DNA of 64,000 nt from an uncultured Coriobacteriaceae bacterium (GCA_900544245.1 UQUH01000001.1:9339-73338), one strand, 5' to 3'. Shown: positions 45,375 through 53,751, numbered from the stretch's first letter. Program-made: numbers and translations. The notes: a model not told the origin generated them from the sequence alone.

Positions 45375-46994
45375 ATGGGAGTCTTCGTGGGGATTACGTT
45401 CAACATAATCGAACATGAGTTGAAGAAGCTGTGGCCTATCCAACGCAGCCTGGATGGGAATCCTTCATTTGATGACGCCCGAATCTACCATGACGGCGAG
45501 TTGCCGGCTTCGAAAGGCATGCTTTACATATGCGATGATGTCGAATCCTGTGAAAAGGCATCGGAGGACGGCCATGTGGTGATTTACGTTTGCCGTGAAT
45601 CGGCCCCCGGCTTGCGTGACGTCATTTACGACCTCCGTGTTCTCGAGTGCCCCGACAAACTTGCGGTCTTGGATGCGTTGCTGGACATCTTTTCAAAGTA
45701 CCGGTCTTGGGAAGCGGAACTGAACATGTGCTGCTTCGAAGATGGGGGGCTCCAGGAGCTCTTGGATGTGAGTGCGTCGTTTTTGAAAAACCATGTCGTC
45801 ATTTTGGATGCCGCACTGAAACTACTCGCCTATTCCAAGGATGTTCCCTGCGATGATGAGATAACCATGGAGTTGATCGCACATGGATACCACACCGAAG
45901 CGAATATCACGAAGTTTAAGTTGCACCGCAGGTTTAAGCCATGGTCAGAGGAGGACGGGTTTGTCATTAATGATTCCTATGAGATATGCAAGTACATTAC
46001 TGTCGCATATTCTTTTAAGACAGATGCTTCTTTTTCGATGATTCTGGTAATGATGTGTAACGTCGAAGATCCGCTTCCGTACCTGCTCGATACGTTTTCC
46101 ATTTTTATCAAGTATGTCGAGTACTATGTCAAGCGAGACTATCCGGCTAATAAACCAGCAGGAAATGCCGTCGATACCTTTTTAAGAGATCTGTGCTCCG
46201 GCTCTCTTCGTGACAGAGCCGTGATTGCCGAGAGATGCGATTATGTGGCTCTTCCATATAATGCGCGCTTCTGCCTCTTCTACGTGGAGACAAAGGCGGA
46301 CTCCGTTCCATTTCTAAGGATACTATCGGATATCACGCTCGCGGTAGCCCCAGCAAAAGTGGTGGCAATAGACGACGCTCTTGTCATCCTATGTTTCAAT
46401 TGCTTTCATGAGAGATGCCATCTTCATTGCGAGGCGCAGCATTGCGCCAAGGGCGCTAAGTCAACTTCCTCGCGCTTAAATAGGTTGATGGAATCGTATG
46501 ATTTGTATTGTGGGCGCAGTTCAAAGTTTGCAAACCTGGGAGATAGCCGCGTTGCCTTTCTGCAGGCAAGGGCAGCATATGACATTGGCATAAAGAGCGC
46601 TTCCGGATTTGCGGGCTGCATGCCGCCGTGGGGACGAATTGTCTCATTTGATACTTGCTACGTAGACTTCCTGAACGATAATCTTCCCGAGGAAAAACGA
46701 GAAATGGCCTTAATGACCTATGCTGGAAGTATCCTGGAAGTCATCGCCGAGTCTGATACCAGCGCCAGGACTGATAATTACGACTTTCTGTATAAGTATC
46801 TTGAATGCGAGAGAAAGGCATCAGTTACGGCAAATGCGCTTCACATGCATCGCAACAATGTCAAATACCGGATTGACCGGATCGAACAACAATTTGGAAT
46901 CGATACCGATGACCCAACGCTTCGTTTTGATCTCATGCTCGCCTATCGCTTGCGCAAAACACACACTGTGCATAATGCACAATCAAACGAGTGA
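45375..46994 (+). CDS. PucR-type transcriptional regulator
   Basis: A 539-residue regulator. The C-terminal 60 residues are the PucR HTH_30 domain (YLECERKASVTANALHMHRN, then NNVKYRIDRIEQQFGI). The centre (about 270-440) resembles the CdaR GGDEF-like domain of this class. The N-terminal 270 residues should carry ligand sensing. CGGGGGATGG gives the ribosome site. PucR-type proteins act mostly as ligand-dependent activators of catabolic operons. It lies between the transporter and the isomerase-sulfur operon and is the probable reader of the TTGTGC motif. Confidence 0.83.
   Translation: MGVFVGITFNIIEHELKKLWPIQRSLDGNPSFDDARIYHDGELPASKGMLYICDDVESCEKASEDGHVVIYVCRESAPGLRDVIYDLRVLECPDKLAVLDALLDIFSKYRSWEAELNMCCFEDGGLQELLDVSASFLKNHVVILDAALKLLAYSKDVPCDDEITMELIAHGYHTEANITKFKLHRRFKPWSEEDGFVINDSYEICKYITVAYSFKTDASFSMILVMMCNVEDPLPYLLDTFSIFIKYVEYYVKRDYPANKPAGNAVDTFLRDLCSGSLRDRAVIAERCDYVALPYNARFCLFYVETKADSVPFLRILSDITLAVAPAKVVAIDDALVILCFNCFHERCHLHCEAQHCAKGAKSTSSRLNRLMESYDLYCGRSSKFANLGDSRVAFLQARAAYDIGIKSASGFAGCMPPWGRIVSFDTCYVDFLNDNLPEEKREMALMTYAGSILEVIAESDTSARTDNYDFLYKYLECERKASVTANALHMHRNNVKYRIDRIEQQFGIDTDDPTLRFDLMLAYRLRKTHTVHNAQSNE
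46967..46981. promoter_or_regulatory. TTGTGC-type operator inside the regulator's 3' end
   Basis: TGTGCAT-A-ATGCACA is a perfect palindrome, equal to TGTGC-N5-GCACA. It lies in the last codons of the regulator gene, about 370 bases before the isomerase. Confidence 0.55.
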
Positions 46995-47348
46995 ATGATA
47001 TGTCCATACGCAAAGAAAACTACAGCAGCGAAGCGAACTCATCATTCTGACCTGCAGACTCCGCGCTTGCATGAACGATTACTTGGCAATGCGTTGCTGT
47101 CTCATCGCCCGACGTGTCCTCGTTGGTGCCGTATCTAGATAGCTATTGCTGCGTCAGCCATTTTCTGTCTTTTGCTGAACGCCGCTGATTTTTGCAGGTC
47201 AGATAACTGATTTGTGCAATTTGCATATCACAATCGGGCATATTCGGTGAGTGTTGGACAATGCGGCCTCCTTATTTGCCCCTCTATAGTTTCGCGTTGC
47301 GGCGCGTCAAGTGCCGTGACAGTTATCAAGGCTGAGAGGATGGTTACA
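46995..47348 (+). promoter_or_regulatory. Promoter region of the isomerase-sulfur operon
   Basis: This 354-base gap has no gene. TTGTGC-AATTT-GCATAT (47212-47228) is a fourth operator. TATAGT (47285-47290) is a good -10 without a good -35, which suits a promoter that needs an activator bound about 75 bases upstream. Confidence 0.6.
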
Positions 47349-48896
47349 ATGGCAATTAAGAAGCTTGATGATGTTCGTCTGAATGTTAAGCCGATATTCC
47401 TAACCCTGTATCACGAATACGTGTTTGAGGGTCCCTGCCGTTTTGGCGATGGCATGCAGCTTGAGAAGGAATTCGACTTGATGATGGCTGCAGAGAAGTT
47501 CAAGGGTTGGTACAAGCAGCTTCAGGATGCAATGCCCGAGAACGTTGTCAACCTGCTCGATCCGGTCGAGGTTCAGCGCGACGAGAACTTCCTGACCACG
47601 GATGACATGCTCGAGAAGCTGGCCGAGGGCTGCGAGGATGTTGACCTGTACTACATCGGCTATGCAAGCCGTCCTTACGACTTGGCGCTCGAGTTCGCCC
47701 AGCGTGTCGGCAAGCCCATGGCAATCACTCAGGCCTGCTGCGCCTCTTCTATCACGTCCGCAGAGTTCCTGGCCCGAGGTCTTGAGTTCTATCCGTTCGA
47801 GGAGTGGACGGACGCCACCAGCTACATGACGATTCTGCGCGCTCGCAAGGCCCTGCACGAGGCGAAGTGCCTGTGCGCCGTTCGTGCAACCAGCTCTGTT
47901 TCCGTGTCTGCTCCCGATTCCATCATCGATCCCGAAACGGCAACTGCCAAGTTCGGTATTCGCTGGCGCTTCATCTCGGCGCACGAGTTGCTGGACCAGA
48001 TTTCCTACGATGACCCCATGTCCAACTATAACACCCCGGGTCGCAAGGGTCTCAACTTCACCGAGGAAGATGCTGCGGCGATCGAGAAAGCGACTCGCGA
48101 GTTCATTGACAACGCCCAGGTCAATTATATGAAGGAAGAGTACGTCAAGAAGTCCATCGAGGCTTGGTACGGTATCAACAAGTTCCTGGAGGCTACGGAG
48201 TGCAACTGCTTCACTGCTCCTTGCCCCGACCTGTGCGCAACGCGCCGCTTGAATGAGAAGCAGTTCACCATGTGCCTCAATCATTCCCTCAACAACGAGG
48301 CTGGCATTCCCTCTGCATGCGAGTATGATCTCGGTGCAATCATCTCCAAGGTCATCTTGCAGGAGCTCGGCCGCCGTCCGACCTATATGGGCAACTGCTT
48401 CACCGTTCCCGTTCGCAATGGCAAGCGCAGCCAGCTTCCCAAGGCTCTGTTCTTCACTCCGGAGGAAGTCGATGAGAAGATGGAGCTCCTGGGTACCGAT
48501 GGAGATGTTGTCCTGACCTTCCATTCCGTCGCAAACCGTCGTTGGGAGAGCTACGACGAGCCTCTGCGTCCCTACAACATCCGCGAGTTTGCTCGTTCTG
48601 GTTGGGGCGCGACCGTCCGCTATGATTATGCGCAGGACGCCGGCCAGGTAATCACCATGTGCCGCATCGACCCCACCTGCACCAAGCTGTTCGTTGCCAA
48701 GGGCGAGATAGTCGCATCCATGGGCTACGAGTCCACCAATTGCTCTAATGGCGTCTTCTTCAAGGTCAAGGATTCCAAGGACTTCTTCCAGAAGCAGGCT
48801 GCAATCGGAAATCACATGCCGTTGATCTACGGCGATTTCGAGGAGCAGGTTATCGAGCTCGGCAAGCTGCTAGGTCTTGAGGTCATCGTCGCCTAA
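47349..48896 (+). CDS. FucI/AraA-fold sugar-isomerase-like enzyme
   Basis: A 515-residue protein related to L-fucose and L-arabinose isomerases, which swap aldose and ketose with Mn2+. The central part has GIPSACEYDLGAI, with E325 and D327 in the place of family metal ligands. The C-terminal domain ends in GNHMPLIYGDFEEQVIELG with H489. H392 lies in LTFHSVANRRW. It is unusually rich in cysteine near residues 300-320 (ATECNCFTAPCPDLCA), which may bind a metal or take part in sulfur chemistry. GAGAGG nine bases upstream fixes the start. The true substrate is unknown; the sulfur-transfer genes that follow suggest something other than a plain sugar. Confidence 0.72.
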   Translation: MAIKKLDDVRLNVKPIFLTLYHEYVFEGPCRFGDGMQLEKEFDLMMAAEKFKGWYKQLQDAMPENVVNLLDPVEVQRDENFLTTDDMLEKLAEGCEDVDLYYIGYASRPYDLALEFAQRVGKPMAITQACCASSITSAEFLARGLEFYPFEEWTDATSYMTILRARKALHEAKCLCAVRATSSVSVSAPDSIIDPETATAKFGIRWRFISAHELLDQISYDDPMSNYNTPGRKGLNFTEEDAAAIEKATREFIDNAQVNYMKEEYVKKSIEAWYGINKFLEATECNCFTAPCPDLCATRRLNEKQFTMCLNHSLNNEAGIPSACEYDLGAIISKVILQELGRRPTYMGNCFTVPVRNGKRSQLPKALFFTPEEVDEKMELLGTDGDVVLTFHSVANRRWESYDEPLRPYNIREFARSGWGATVRYDYAQDAGQVITMCRIDPTCTKLFVAKGEIVASMGYESTNCSNGVFFKVKDSKDFFQKQAAIGNHMPLIYGDFEEQVIELGKLLGLEVIVA

Positions 48897-48910
48897 TCAC
48901 CTTTTGGCTT

Positions 48911-48984
48911 GGAAGATTTTTCTTCCTGCACGCTTCAGATCCAAAGTTGGCTGGGCTGCTCGGGAAACCGAGTGGTCCAGCCAA
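48911..48984. promoter_or_regulatory. Two hairpins in the isomerase-sufE spacer
   Basis: GGAAGA-TTTT-TCTTCC (48911-48926) is followed by a strong stem, TTGGCTGG with CCAGCCAA and an inner CTCGG-GAAA-CCGAG tetraloop (48947-48984). The second has no T-run, so it may stabilise or process the mRNA and set different levels for the enzyme and the sulfur carriers. Confidence 0.5.
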
Positions 48985-49016
48985 AATAATAGAGCGAGCC
49001 GTCAAGGAGCTTGGTC

Positions 49017-49445
49017 ATGCAAACACCAGACCAGATTCAAAGCGAGGTTATTCAGAGTTTTCTGGACGCGGGTGATCCATTGGCTCAGTTTGAATATCTG
49101 TTGACTTTGTCCTATCGACTCGAGGAGATGCCGGAGGAAGAGCGCACCAAGGACGTTCTGGTTAAAGGATGTCAAAGCCAGGTTTGGCTCTATGTTGATT
49201 GGCCAGATGGGAAAATGAGTATTCGCGGAGAAAGCGATACGCTCATGGTGCGCGGCGTGATCAATATTTTCAAAATGATGTTTGATGGGCGTTCCCCGCA
49301 AGAAGTGCTCGATTGTCCCATTCGCTTTGTTTCCGAGACGGACCTTGATGCAATTTTCGACCCGCAGCGCAAGGCCGGTGTCGCCTCCATTTACGAAACC
49401 ATATGTGTTTCCGCACGCGGGCAGTTGGCAGATCACGCTAAGTAA
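49017..49445 (+). CDS. SufE-like sulfur acceptor
   Basis: A 142-residue SufE-family protein. The acceptor cysteine is C52 in the family motif KGCQSQVWL. SufE takes persulfide from SufS and passes it on. AAGGAG lies eight bases before the ATG at 49017. It lies in the same run as a SufS-like desulfurase but far from any SufBCD scaffold in this window, so it probably feeds a dedicated sulfur insertion and not general Fe-S assembly. Confidence 0.85.
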   Translation: MQTPDQIQSEVIQSFLDAGDPLAQFEYLLTLSYRLEEMPEEERTKDVLVKGCQSQVWLYVDWPDGKMSIRGESDTLMVRGVINIFKMMFDGRSPQEVLDCPIRFVSETDLDAIFDPQRKAGVASIYETICVSARGQLADHAK

Positions 49446-49457
49446 GGAAGGATGCTT

Positions 49458-49880
49458 ATGGCACAAAGGACCTTGAAAGAGCAACTGGAGGAAGCCGAGC
49501 AGCATTCCAAGGAGGTCCTCGATCAGCTCTTGGACGAGAATACAACGCGCGACGAGTTTCGTACGCTCATGAAATCGTATGTCGGGTATCGTTTTTTTCT
49601 CGAGCCGGAGGAAATGAAGACGGACGTCATTTTGGATCTTGCAGAAGACAGCGTTGAGAAGCTTTTGAGCATCAACGATCTAAGCGTCACGCTTTCCGAG
49701 GGGTCGCAAACCTGTACTAATCAGAGCTCTACGGACATCAAGAAGGTCCTGCTTTCGCTTACACTGCAACGTGCAATGGGAATCAAGTTCACGCCCGAGG
49801 AGTCTGCCGGTCTGGATACGATCGAAAAGCTCGCCTGCGCGCTTTTCGATGCGAAGAGTGATTCGACGCGCGTAAGATAG
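49458..49880 (+). CDS. Small helical protein, carrier-protein-like
   Basis: A 140-residue, mostly helical acidic protein. The C-terminal 45 residues (KKVLLSLTLQRAMGIKFTPE, then GLDTIEKLACAL) follow the spacing of helices II to IV of acyl carrier proteins. The usual DSL phosphopantetheine serine is not in register (SSTD in its place). I do not recognise a family. AAGGAAGG puts the start at 49458, not the ATG two codons earlier. It sits between the SufE-like and HMA-like genes with gaps of 12 and 26 bases. Confidence 0.6.
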   Translation: MAQRTLKEQLEEAEQHSKEVLDQLLDENTTRDEFRTLMKSYVGYRFFLEPEEMKTDVILDLAEDSVEKLLSINDLSVTLSEGSQTCTNQSSTDIKKVLLSLTLQRAMGIKFTPEESAGLDTIEKLACALFDAKSDSTRVR

Positions 49881-49906
49881 CAAGCTACGAATGAAGGGAA
49901 TCTGTT

Positions 49907-50143
49907 ATGACAATGCCAGACACTACGAGGCTCATCAAGCTCACTGTGGTGGATATGAATGGCCCGGACGATCTTGAGAAGCTAAAAGATTTCTTTGCCA
50001 AAGAATTCGATTCCGATTTCACAATCGACGCAAATTACGACACCGGAATCATTACCATCGATGGACTTTGGGAAGAGGACACCGACATCATCGATGCTGT
50101 TAACGAAGCGGGCTTCAGAGTCACTTACGCTTTGGCGATATAG
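49907..50143 (+). CDS. Heavy-metal-associated-like small protein without CxxC
   Basis: A 78-residue protein that follows the beta-alpha-beta-beta-alpha-beta order of HMA domains: LIKLTVVDM, a helix, FTIDANYDTGIITIDG, then a second helix with DAVNEAGFRV. The metal-binding CxxC loop is replaced by MNGPDD, and the protein has no cysteine at all. It may have turned into a protein-protein adaptor or a different carrier. GAAGGGA precedes the ATG. Confidence 0.65.
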   Translation: MTMPDTTRLIKLTVVDMNGPDDLEKLKDFFAKEFDSDFTIDANYDTGIITIDGLWEEDTDIIDAVNEAGFRVTYALAI

Positions 50144-50203
50144 CCATCTTTGATTGTCCGTCCTGAAGCAATTAATGGCTTCTTGCGCCTAGGGGGCATC
50201 TGC

Positions 50204-51418
50204 GTGTTCGACGTGAAAAAGGTTCGTAGCGATTTCCCGATTTTGGAGACTCAAGCCAACGGAAGGCCGTTGGTCTATCTGGATAATGCCGCGACAATGC
50301 AGATGCCCTTGCCTGTCATGCAGGCGATGCAGAAGCATTATGAGCTGGAAAATGCGAACGTCCATCGTGGTACGCATTATCTCTCCCACGAGTCAACCAG
50401 GGCGTATGAGGAGGCGCGTGAGTCCATTGCGCGTTTCCTCAATGCCGCAGATGCGAGTAATATCGTATTCACTCCAGGAACAACCGGTGCTCTTAATATT
50501 GTCGCATCAGGATTACGCAATTACATACAGCCTGGCGACGTGGTGGTTGTGACCGCGCTCGAGCATCACTCTAACTATGTACCCTGGCAGCAGCTTTGCA
50601 AGGAGCGCGGTGCGGATTTTAGATGTGTCGGGATAGATGCCAACGGCGATCTCGACATGTCTGCATTGTGCGAGATGGCCGCTGGCGCAAAGGTGGTTGC
50701 GTGCACATGCTGCTCGAATGTCCTCGGCACTGTTACACCCATCGAGCAGGTTGTCCAGATTGCCCATGAGGCGGGCGCTTTGTGTGTACTCGATGCTGCT
50801 CAGGGAATTCGCCACGAGCATATTGACGTGCAGAAACTGGATTGTGACTTCTTGGCATTCTCCGGTCACAAGATTGGTGCACCGGCTGGTATTGGCGTGC
50901 TCTATGGCAAACGCGAGACTCTTGAGTTGCTTGAGCCCCGCTGGTTTGGCGGGGAGATGGTTGACATTGTCACCATGAGTGAAACTACCTGGGAAGATCT
51001 GCCTCTTCGTCTGGAGCCAGGCACTCCAAACTACGCGGGTGCTATTGGCTTGGGAGCAGCAATTGATTACCTGGTCTCCATTGACAAGGACGAGGCAGCC
51101 CAGCACGAAGACGATCTCATTGCGTATGCTGAAAAGCGTCTCGGCGAGATTGACGGCATGAAAATCTACGGCAGCCCCAATCATCGCAGCGGCTGCCTTT
51201 CCTTCAATATTGATGGAGCGCACCCCTTTGATGTCTGCACGCTTGTCGACAAGATGGGTATTGCACTCAGGAGCGGAAACATGTGTGCGCAGCCACTGCT
51301 TAACGAGCTTGGTTGCACTGCTGTCGCTCGTCTGTCACCTGCTTTCTATAACACGAGCGAGGAAATAGATATCACGGTCGAAGCGCTGCAACGCGCGGTA
51401 GTGGTGCTCAAACACTAG
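50204..51418 (+). CDS. SufS-like cysteine desulfurase
   Basis: A 404-residue class V PLP enzyme that takes sulfur from cysteine. The PLP lysine is K223 in SGHK, the catalytic C361 lies in RSGNMCAQPLL, and ALEHHSNYVPW is the PLP-stacking histidine region. The usual RxGHHCA is RSGNMCA, so the loop has changed at one position. The open frame starts earlier, but AGGGGG lies seven bases before GTG at 50204. It pairs with the SufE-like protein 760 bases upstream. A selenocysteine lyase role is less likely but not excluded. Confidence 0.88.
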   Translation: MFDVKKVRSDFPILETQANGRPLVYLDNAATMQMPLPVMQAMQKHYELENANVHRGTHYLSHESTRAYEEARESIARFLNAADASNIVFTPGTTGALNIVASGLRNYIQPGDVVVVTALEHHSNYVPWQQLCKERGADFRCVGIDANGDLDMSALCEMAAGAKVVACTCCSNVLGTVTPIEQVVQIAHEAGALCVLDAAQGIRHEHIDVQKLDCDFLAFSGHKIGAPAGIGVLYGKRETLELLEPRWFGGEMVDIVTMSETTWEDLPLRLEPGTPNYAGAIGLGAAIDYLVSIDKDEAAQHEDDLIAYAEKRLGEIDGMKIYGSPNHRSGCLSFNIDGAHPFDVCTLVDKMGIALRSGNMCAQPLLNELGCTAVARLSPAFYNTSEEIDITVEALQRAVVVLKH

Positions 51419-51457
51419 TGCTCGGGCCAAACCTGAGCAGAACCAAAGACCCATTGA

Positions 51458-51474
51458 TTATGCAAATGGCACAA
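51458..51474. promoter_or_regulatory. TTGTGC-type operator before the NAT-USP gene
   Basis: TTATGC-AAATG-GCACAA, which on the minus strand reads TTGTGC-CATTT-GCATAA. It is a fifth copy of the motif, about 100 bases before the start codon. Confidence 0.6.
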
Positions 51475-51575
51475 GTGTGATGTGAATTCTAGTTTCATTG
51501 CGTAATGGATATCAACTTTTTGCTCCCATAGGATATATCCGTTGGTCGCGATTGGCTCAAGGCGAGGTGTTCACA

Positions 51576-52850
51576 ATGGAGAAATCGCAACTGGATGCGT
51601 ACCTCCGACGCATGGGGCTGGACTGCGCGGGAGACCCAAGCGCAGAATTGCTGAGGGTGCTTCAGGAACGCCATATTTACACGATCCCTGTTGAGAATCT
51701 GGATATCGTCAGAGGCGAGACACCTCCGTCACTCGATATCGATGACCTCTTCGAGAAAATTGTGGTTAGAAGACGAGGAGGAGTGAGTTTCGAGCTCAAT
51801 TTGCTATTCGCTGACGCACTGCAAAGCCTTGGATATGACGTTGATCTTCTACTTGCAGAGTGCTTTCAATGCGGGCGCAGACTCAATCATGCCCTCCTTC
51901 TTGTCCGAGTAAAAGACGGCAGCGAATGGATTGTCGATGTTGGTCATATTGAGAATTTTCACACGCCCCTATTGTTTGAGCCTCGAATCTGGCAAAGCGA
52001 CGGCAAGGACGAATACACGTTTAGACGGCATAAAGATGATGAATTAGAGTGGAGTCTTGTGAGGCGAAGGTCCGGCAGAGAGCGGACCGTCTGCGTTCTG
52101 AGTCTCGAGCGCAGGGAGCCAAGTGATTATCGCTTGCAGTGCAATCGGTTTTGCAGTGATAAGAGTAACCGATTTACCTTGAGTCCGTACGCATCTATCA
52201 AGAGGAGCGAAGGTCGCATCACGCTTCTGCATGACACCGTAATTAACGCCTGTACGAAAGAGATGCCACGTCCTCTCATACGCGATAGGGAGGAGCTCTG
52301 CTCCACGTTACGAGATACTTTTGGAATAGAGCTTGAGGCGGATAATCTGTTCGATGGCGAAGAATCTGATGCTGCCATGCCGACATACAGGAGGGTGCTC
52401 GCAGTTTTGAATGGGGCCTCGAATGCGGAGAGCGTTGTTAGAGCGGCGGCACAGATGGCTCTAGATGAGAATGCCCATCTGAGGTTCGTTTGCGCTTTGG
52501 ATGAAGCCGGGAGGCATGACACTAGCATAAGCTTCTCGAAGTATGTGCAAGAGTCACGCCATGCACTTCAAGACTACGTGCACAGCATACTTGATTTGAT
52601 GGGAATTCGCAGTCTACTTATCGGCGCAGAAGTCGTCGTGCAAGGATTCAATAGGCTTGTCGGGGCGACCATAGATATGCCGACTGGATTTACGCCACAG
52701 ATGTTTGCAGAGCACATGGTATTGCCCTTTTGTCCGGATGTCATCATATGCGGCAGAGATTCGCGCTCCAAGGTAAAACGCATGTTCTCGGGCGATATGG
52801 CGAGTTACCTCGACAGACATCTTGAATGTGATGTCAAAGTGATTTCGTAA
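51576..52850 (+). CDS. N-acetyltransferase-like domain with Cys-to-Ser change, fused to a USP-like domain
   Basis: A 424-residue two-domain protein. Residues 1-265 are arylamine N-acetyltransferase-like. The triad His and Asp are present as H105 (LNHALLLV) and D121 (WIVDVGHIENF), at the spacing of known NATs. The cysteine of the RGGxCxE motif is serine, S71 in RRGGVSFELN. Residues 280-424 read like a universal stress protein domain (RVLAVLNGASNAESVVRAAA; late ICGRDSRSKVKRMFSGDMASY). CAAGGCGAGG supports the ATG at 51576. It may be an altered acyltransferase, a hydrolase or a binding protein. Confidence 0.75.
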   Translation: MEKSQLDAYLRRMGLDCAGDPSAELLRVLQERHIYTIPVENLDIVRGETPPSLDIDDLFEKIVVRRRGGVSFELNLLFADALQSLGYDVDLLLAECFQCGRRLNHALLLVRVKDGSEWIVDVGHIENFHTPLLFEPRIWQSDGKDEYTFRRHKDDELEWSLVRRRSGRERTVCVLSLERREPSDYRLQCNRFCSDKSNRFTLSPYASIKRSEGRITLLHDTVINACTKEMPRPLIRDREELCSTLRDTFGIELEADNLFDGEESDAAMPTYRRVLAVLNGASNAESVVRAAAQMALDENAHLRFVCALDEAGRHDTSISFSKYVQESRHALQDYVHSILDLMGIRSLLIGAEVVVQGFNRLVGATIDMPTGFTPQMFAEHMVLPFCPDVIICGRDSRSKVKRMFSGDMASYLDRHLECDVKVIS

Positions 52851-52965
52851 TCCATATCGCGCTGCTTTAGGCACGCTGGGAGGCTTAGCGCATCCCTCCA
52901 CACCCCCTGTACGATGCTGAGCCTCCTACATGCCGTCTTTTGCATGAGCGCTGCCTTCGAATACG

Positions 52966-52994
52966 TTCACGAGGGCTTTCCGGGTGGGTATAAT
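52966..52994 (+). promoter_or_regulatory. Promoter of the membrane LuxR gene
   Basis: TTCACG (52966-52971) and TATAAT (52989-52994) are 17 bases apart. The predicted start point coincides with the ATG at 53001, so the mRNA is probably leaderless. Confidence 0.65.
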
Positions 52995-53000
52995 CGCGGC

Positions 53001-53723
53001 ATGGAAGAATACTTCGACGAAATCATCCTGCTTGTCGCATGTGCGGCGGTGTCGCTTTGCTTCGCCGATGCGAATCACGTGGTCATCGGGATCCTGCTTT
53101 CGGTTTCGCTCGTGTGCATATGTGACATGGTAGGGCTTCGGTGGCGAATCATTGCCCAGCTCGCGTTTCTCATCTGCGCGTTCGCGTTTCCCGCCGTGCT
53201 TCCCTTTTTGCCCGTGTGCGCTTACGTCATGCTGCATGAGCGCATGTGGCTCCTACGCGTCGTCTGGGTCGTTCCGCTTGTGGTGGCACTGTCTTTTGGC
53301 GGATGCGCTGCCGTCGAAGGGGCGGTCATTGCCATCGCATGCGCGGCAGCCGTCCTGATGGGAGTCAAGGATGCTCGCATGCGTGCGGAGCGCATGGGTA
53401 TGCGATTCGCGTTCGACGACTTGCGCGAACGCAATCTCGGGCTGCTTTCGGAACGCGAGCTCGACACGAGGACGCAAGGTGTCCAGGGCGCGTCGGGCAT
53501 GCAGGCGCAGGATGCGCAAGCGCGGACCGCGGGACCTTTCTGCAATCTCACGGAGCGGGAGTATGCGGTGGCCAAGCTCGTTGCCGAGGGTATGGACAAC
53601 CGCGATATCGCGGCGAGTCTCTTCTTGTCCGAGGGCACGGTGCGCAACCACATCAGCTCGATTCTTGGCAAGCTCGAGCTGAGCAATCGCACGCAAATCG
53701 CCATCATGTACTACAAGGGATAG
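53001..53723 (+). CDS. Membrane-anchored LuxR-type regulator
   Basis: A 240-residue protein. Residues 5-125 hold about five hydrophobic helices. A cytoplasmic linker follows, then a C-terminal LuxR/FixJ helix-turn-helix (about 177-238) with LTEREYAVAKLVAEGMDNRDIA and GTVRNHISSIL. Coriobacteria carry many such one-component membrane regulators. The frame is open 29 codons further upstream, but TATAAT six bases before this ATG fits a leaderless start here. Its target is not evident. Confidence 0.75.
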   Translation: MEEYFDEIILLVACAAVSLCFADANHVVIGILLSVSLVCICDMVGLRWRIIAQLAFLICAFAFPAVLPFLPVCAYVMLHERMWLLRVVWVVPLVVALSFGGCAAVEGAVIAIACAAAVLMGVKDARMRAERMGMRFAFDDLRERNLGLLSERELDTRTQGVQGASGMQAQDAQARTAGPFCNLTEREYAVAKLVAEGMDNRDIAASLFLSEGTVRNHISSILGKLELSNRTQIAIMYYKG

Positions 53724-53724
53724 C

Positions 53725-53751
53725 GGGACAAATGGACAGACCATTTGTCCC
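53725..53751. repeat. REP-like palindrome 2
   Basis: GGGACAAATGG and CCATTTGTCCC surround a five-base loop, immediately after the LuxR stop. It shares its arms with the element at 62574-62612. Confidence 0.65.

Noticed and set aside
47400..48815. 471-codon open frame opposite the FucI-like gene
   Set aside because: It mirrors the codon positions of the sense gene, has no family features and lacks a ribosome site.
47349..48896. 2-hydroxyacyl-CoA dehydratase (HgdB-like) reading of this gene
   Set aside because: The Cys-rich stretch suggested it at first, but the ACEYDLGA and GNHMPLIYGDF motifs fit the FucI/AraA fold, and no HgdA or activator gene is near.
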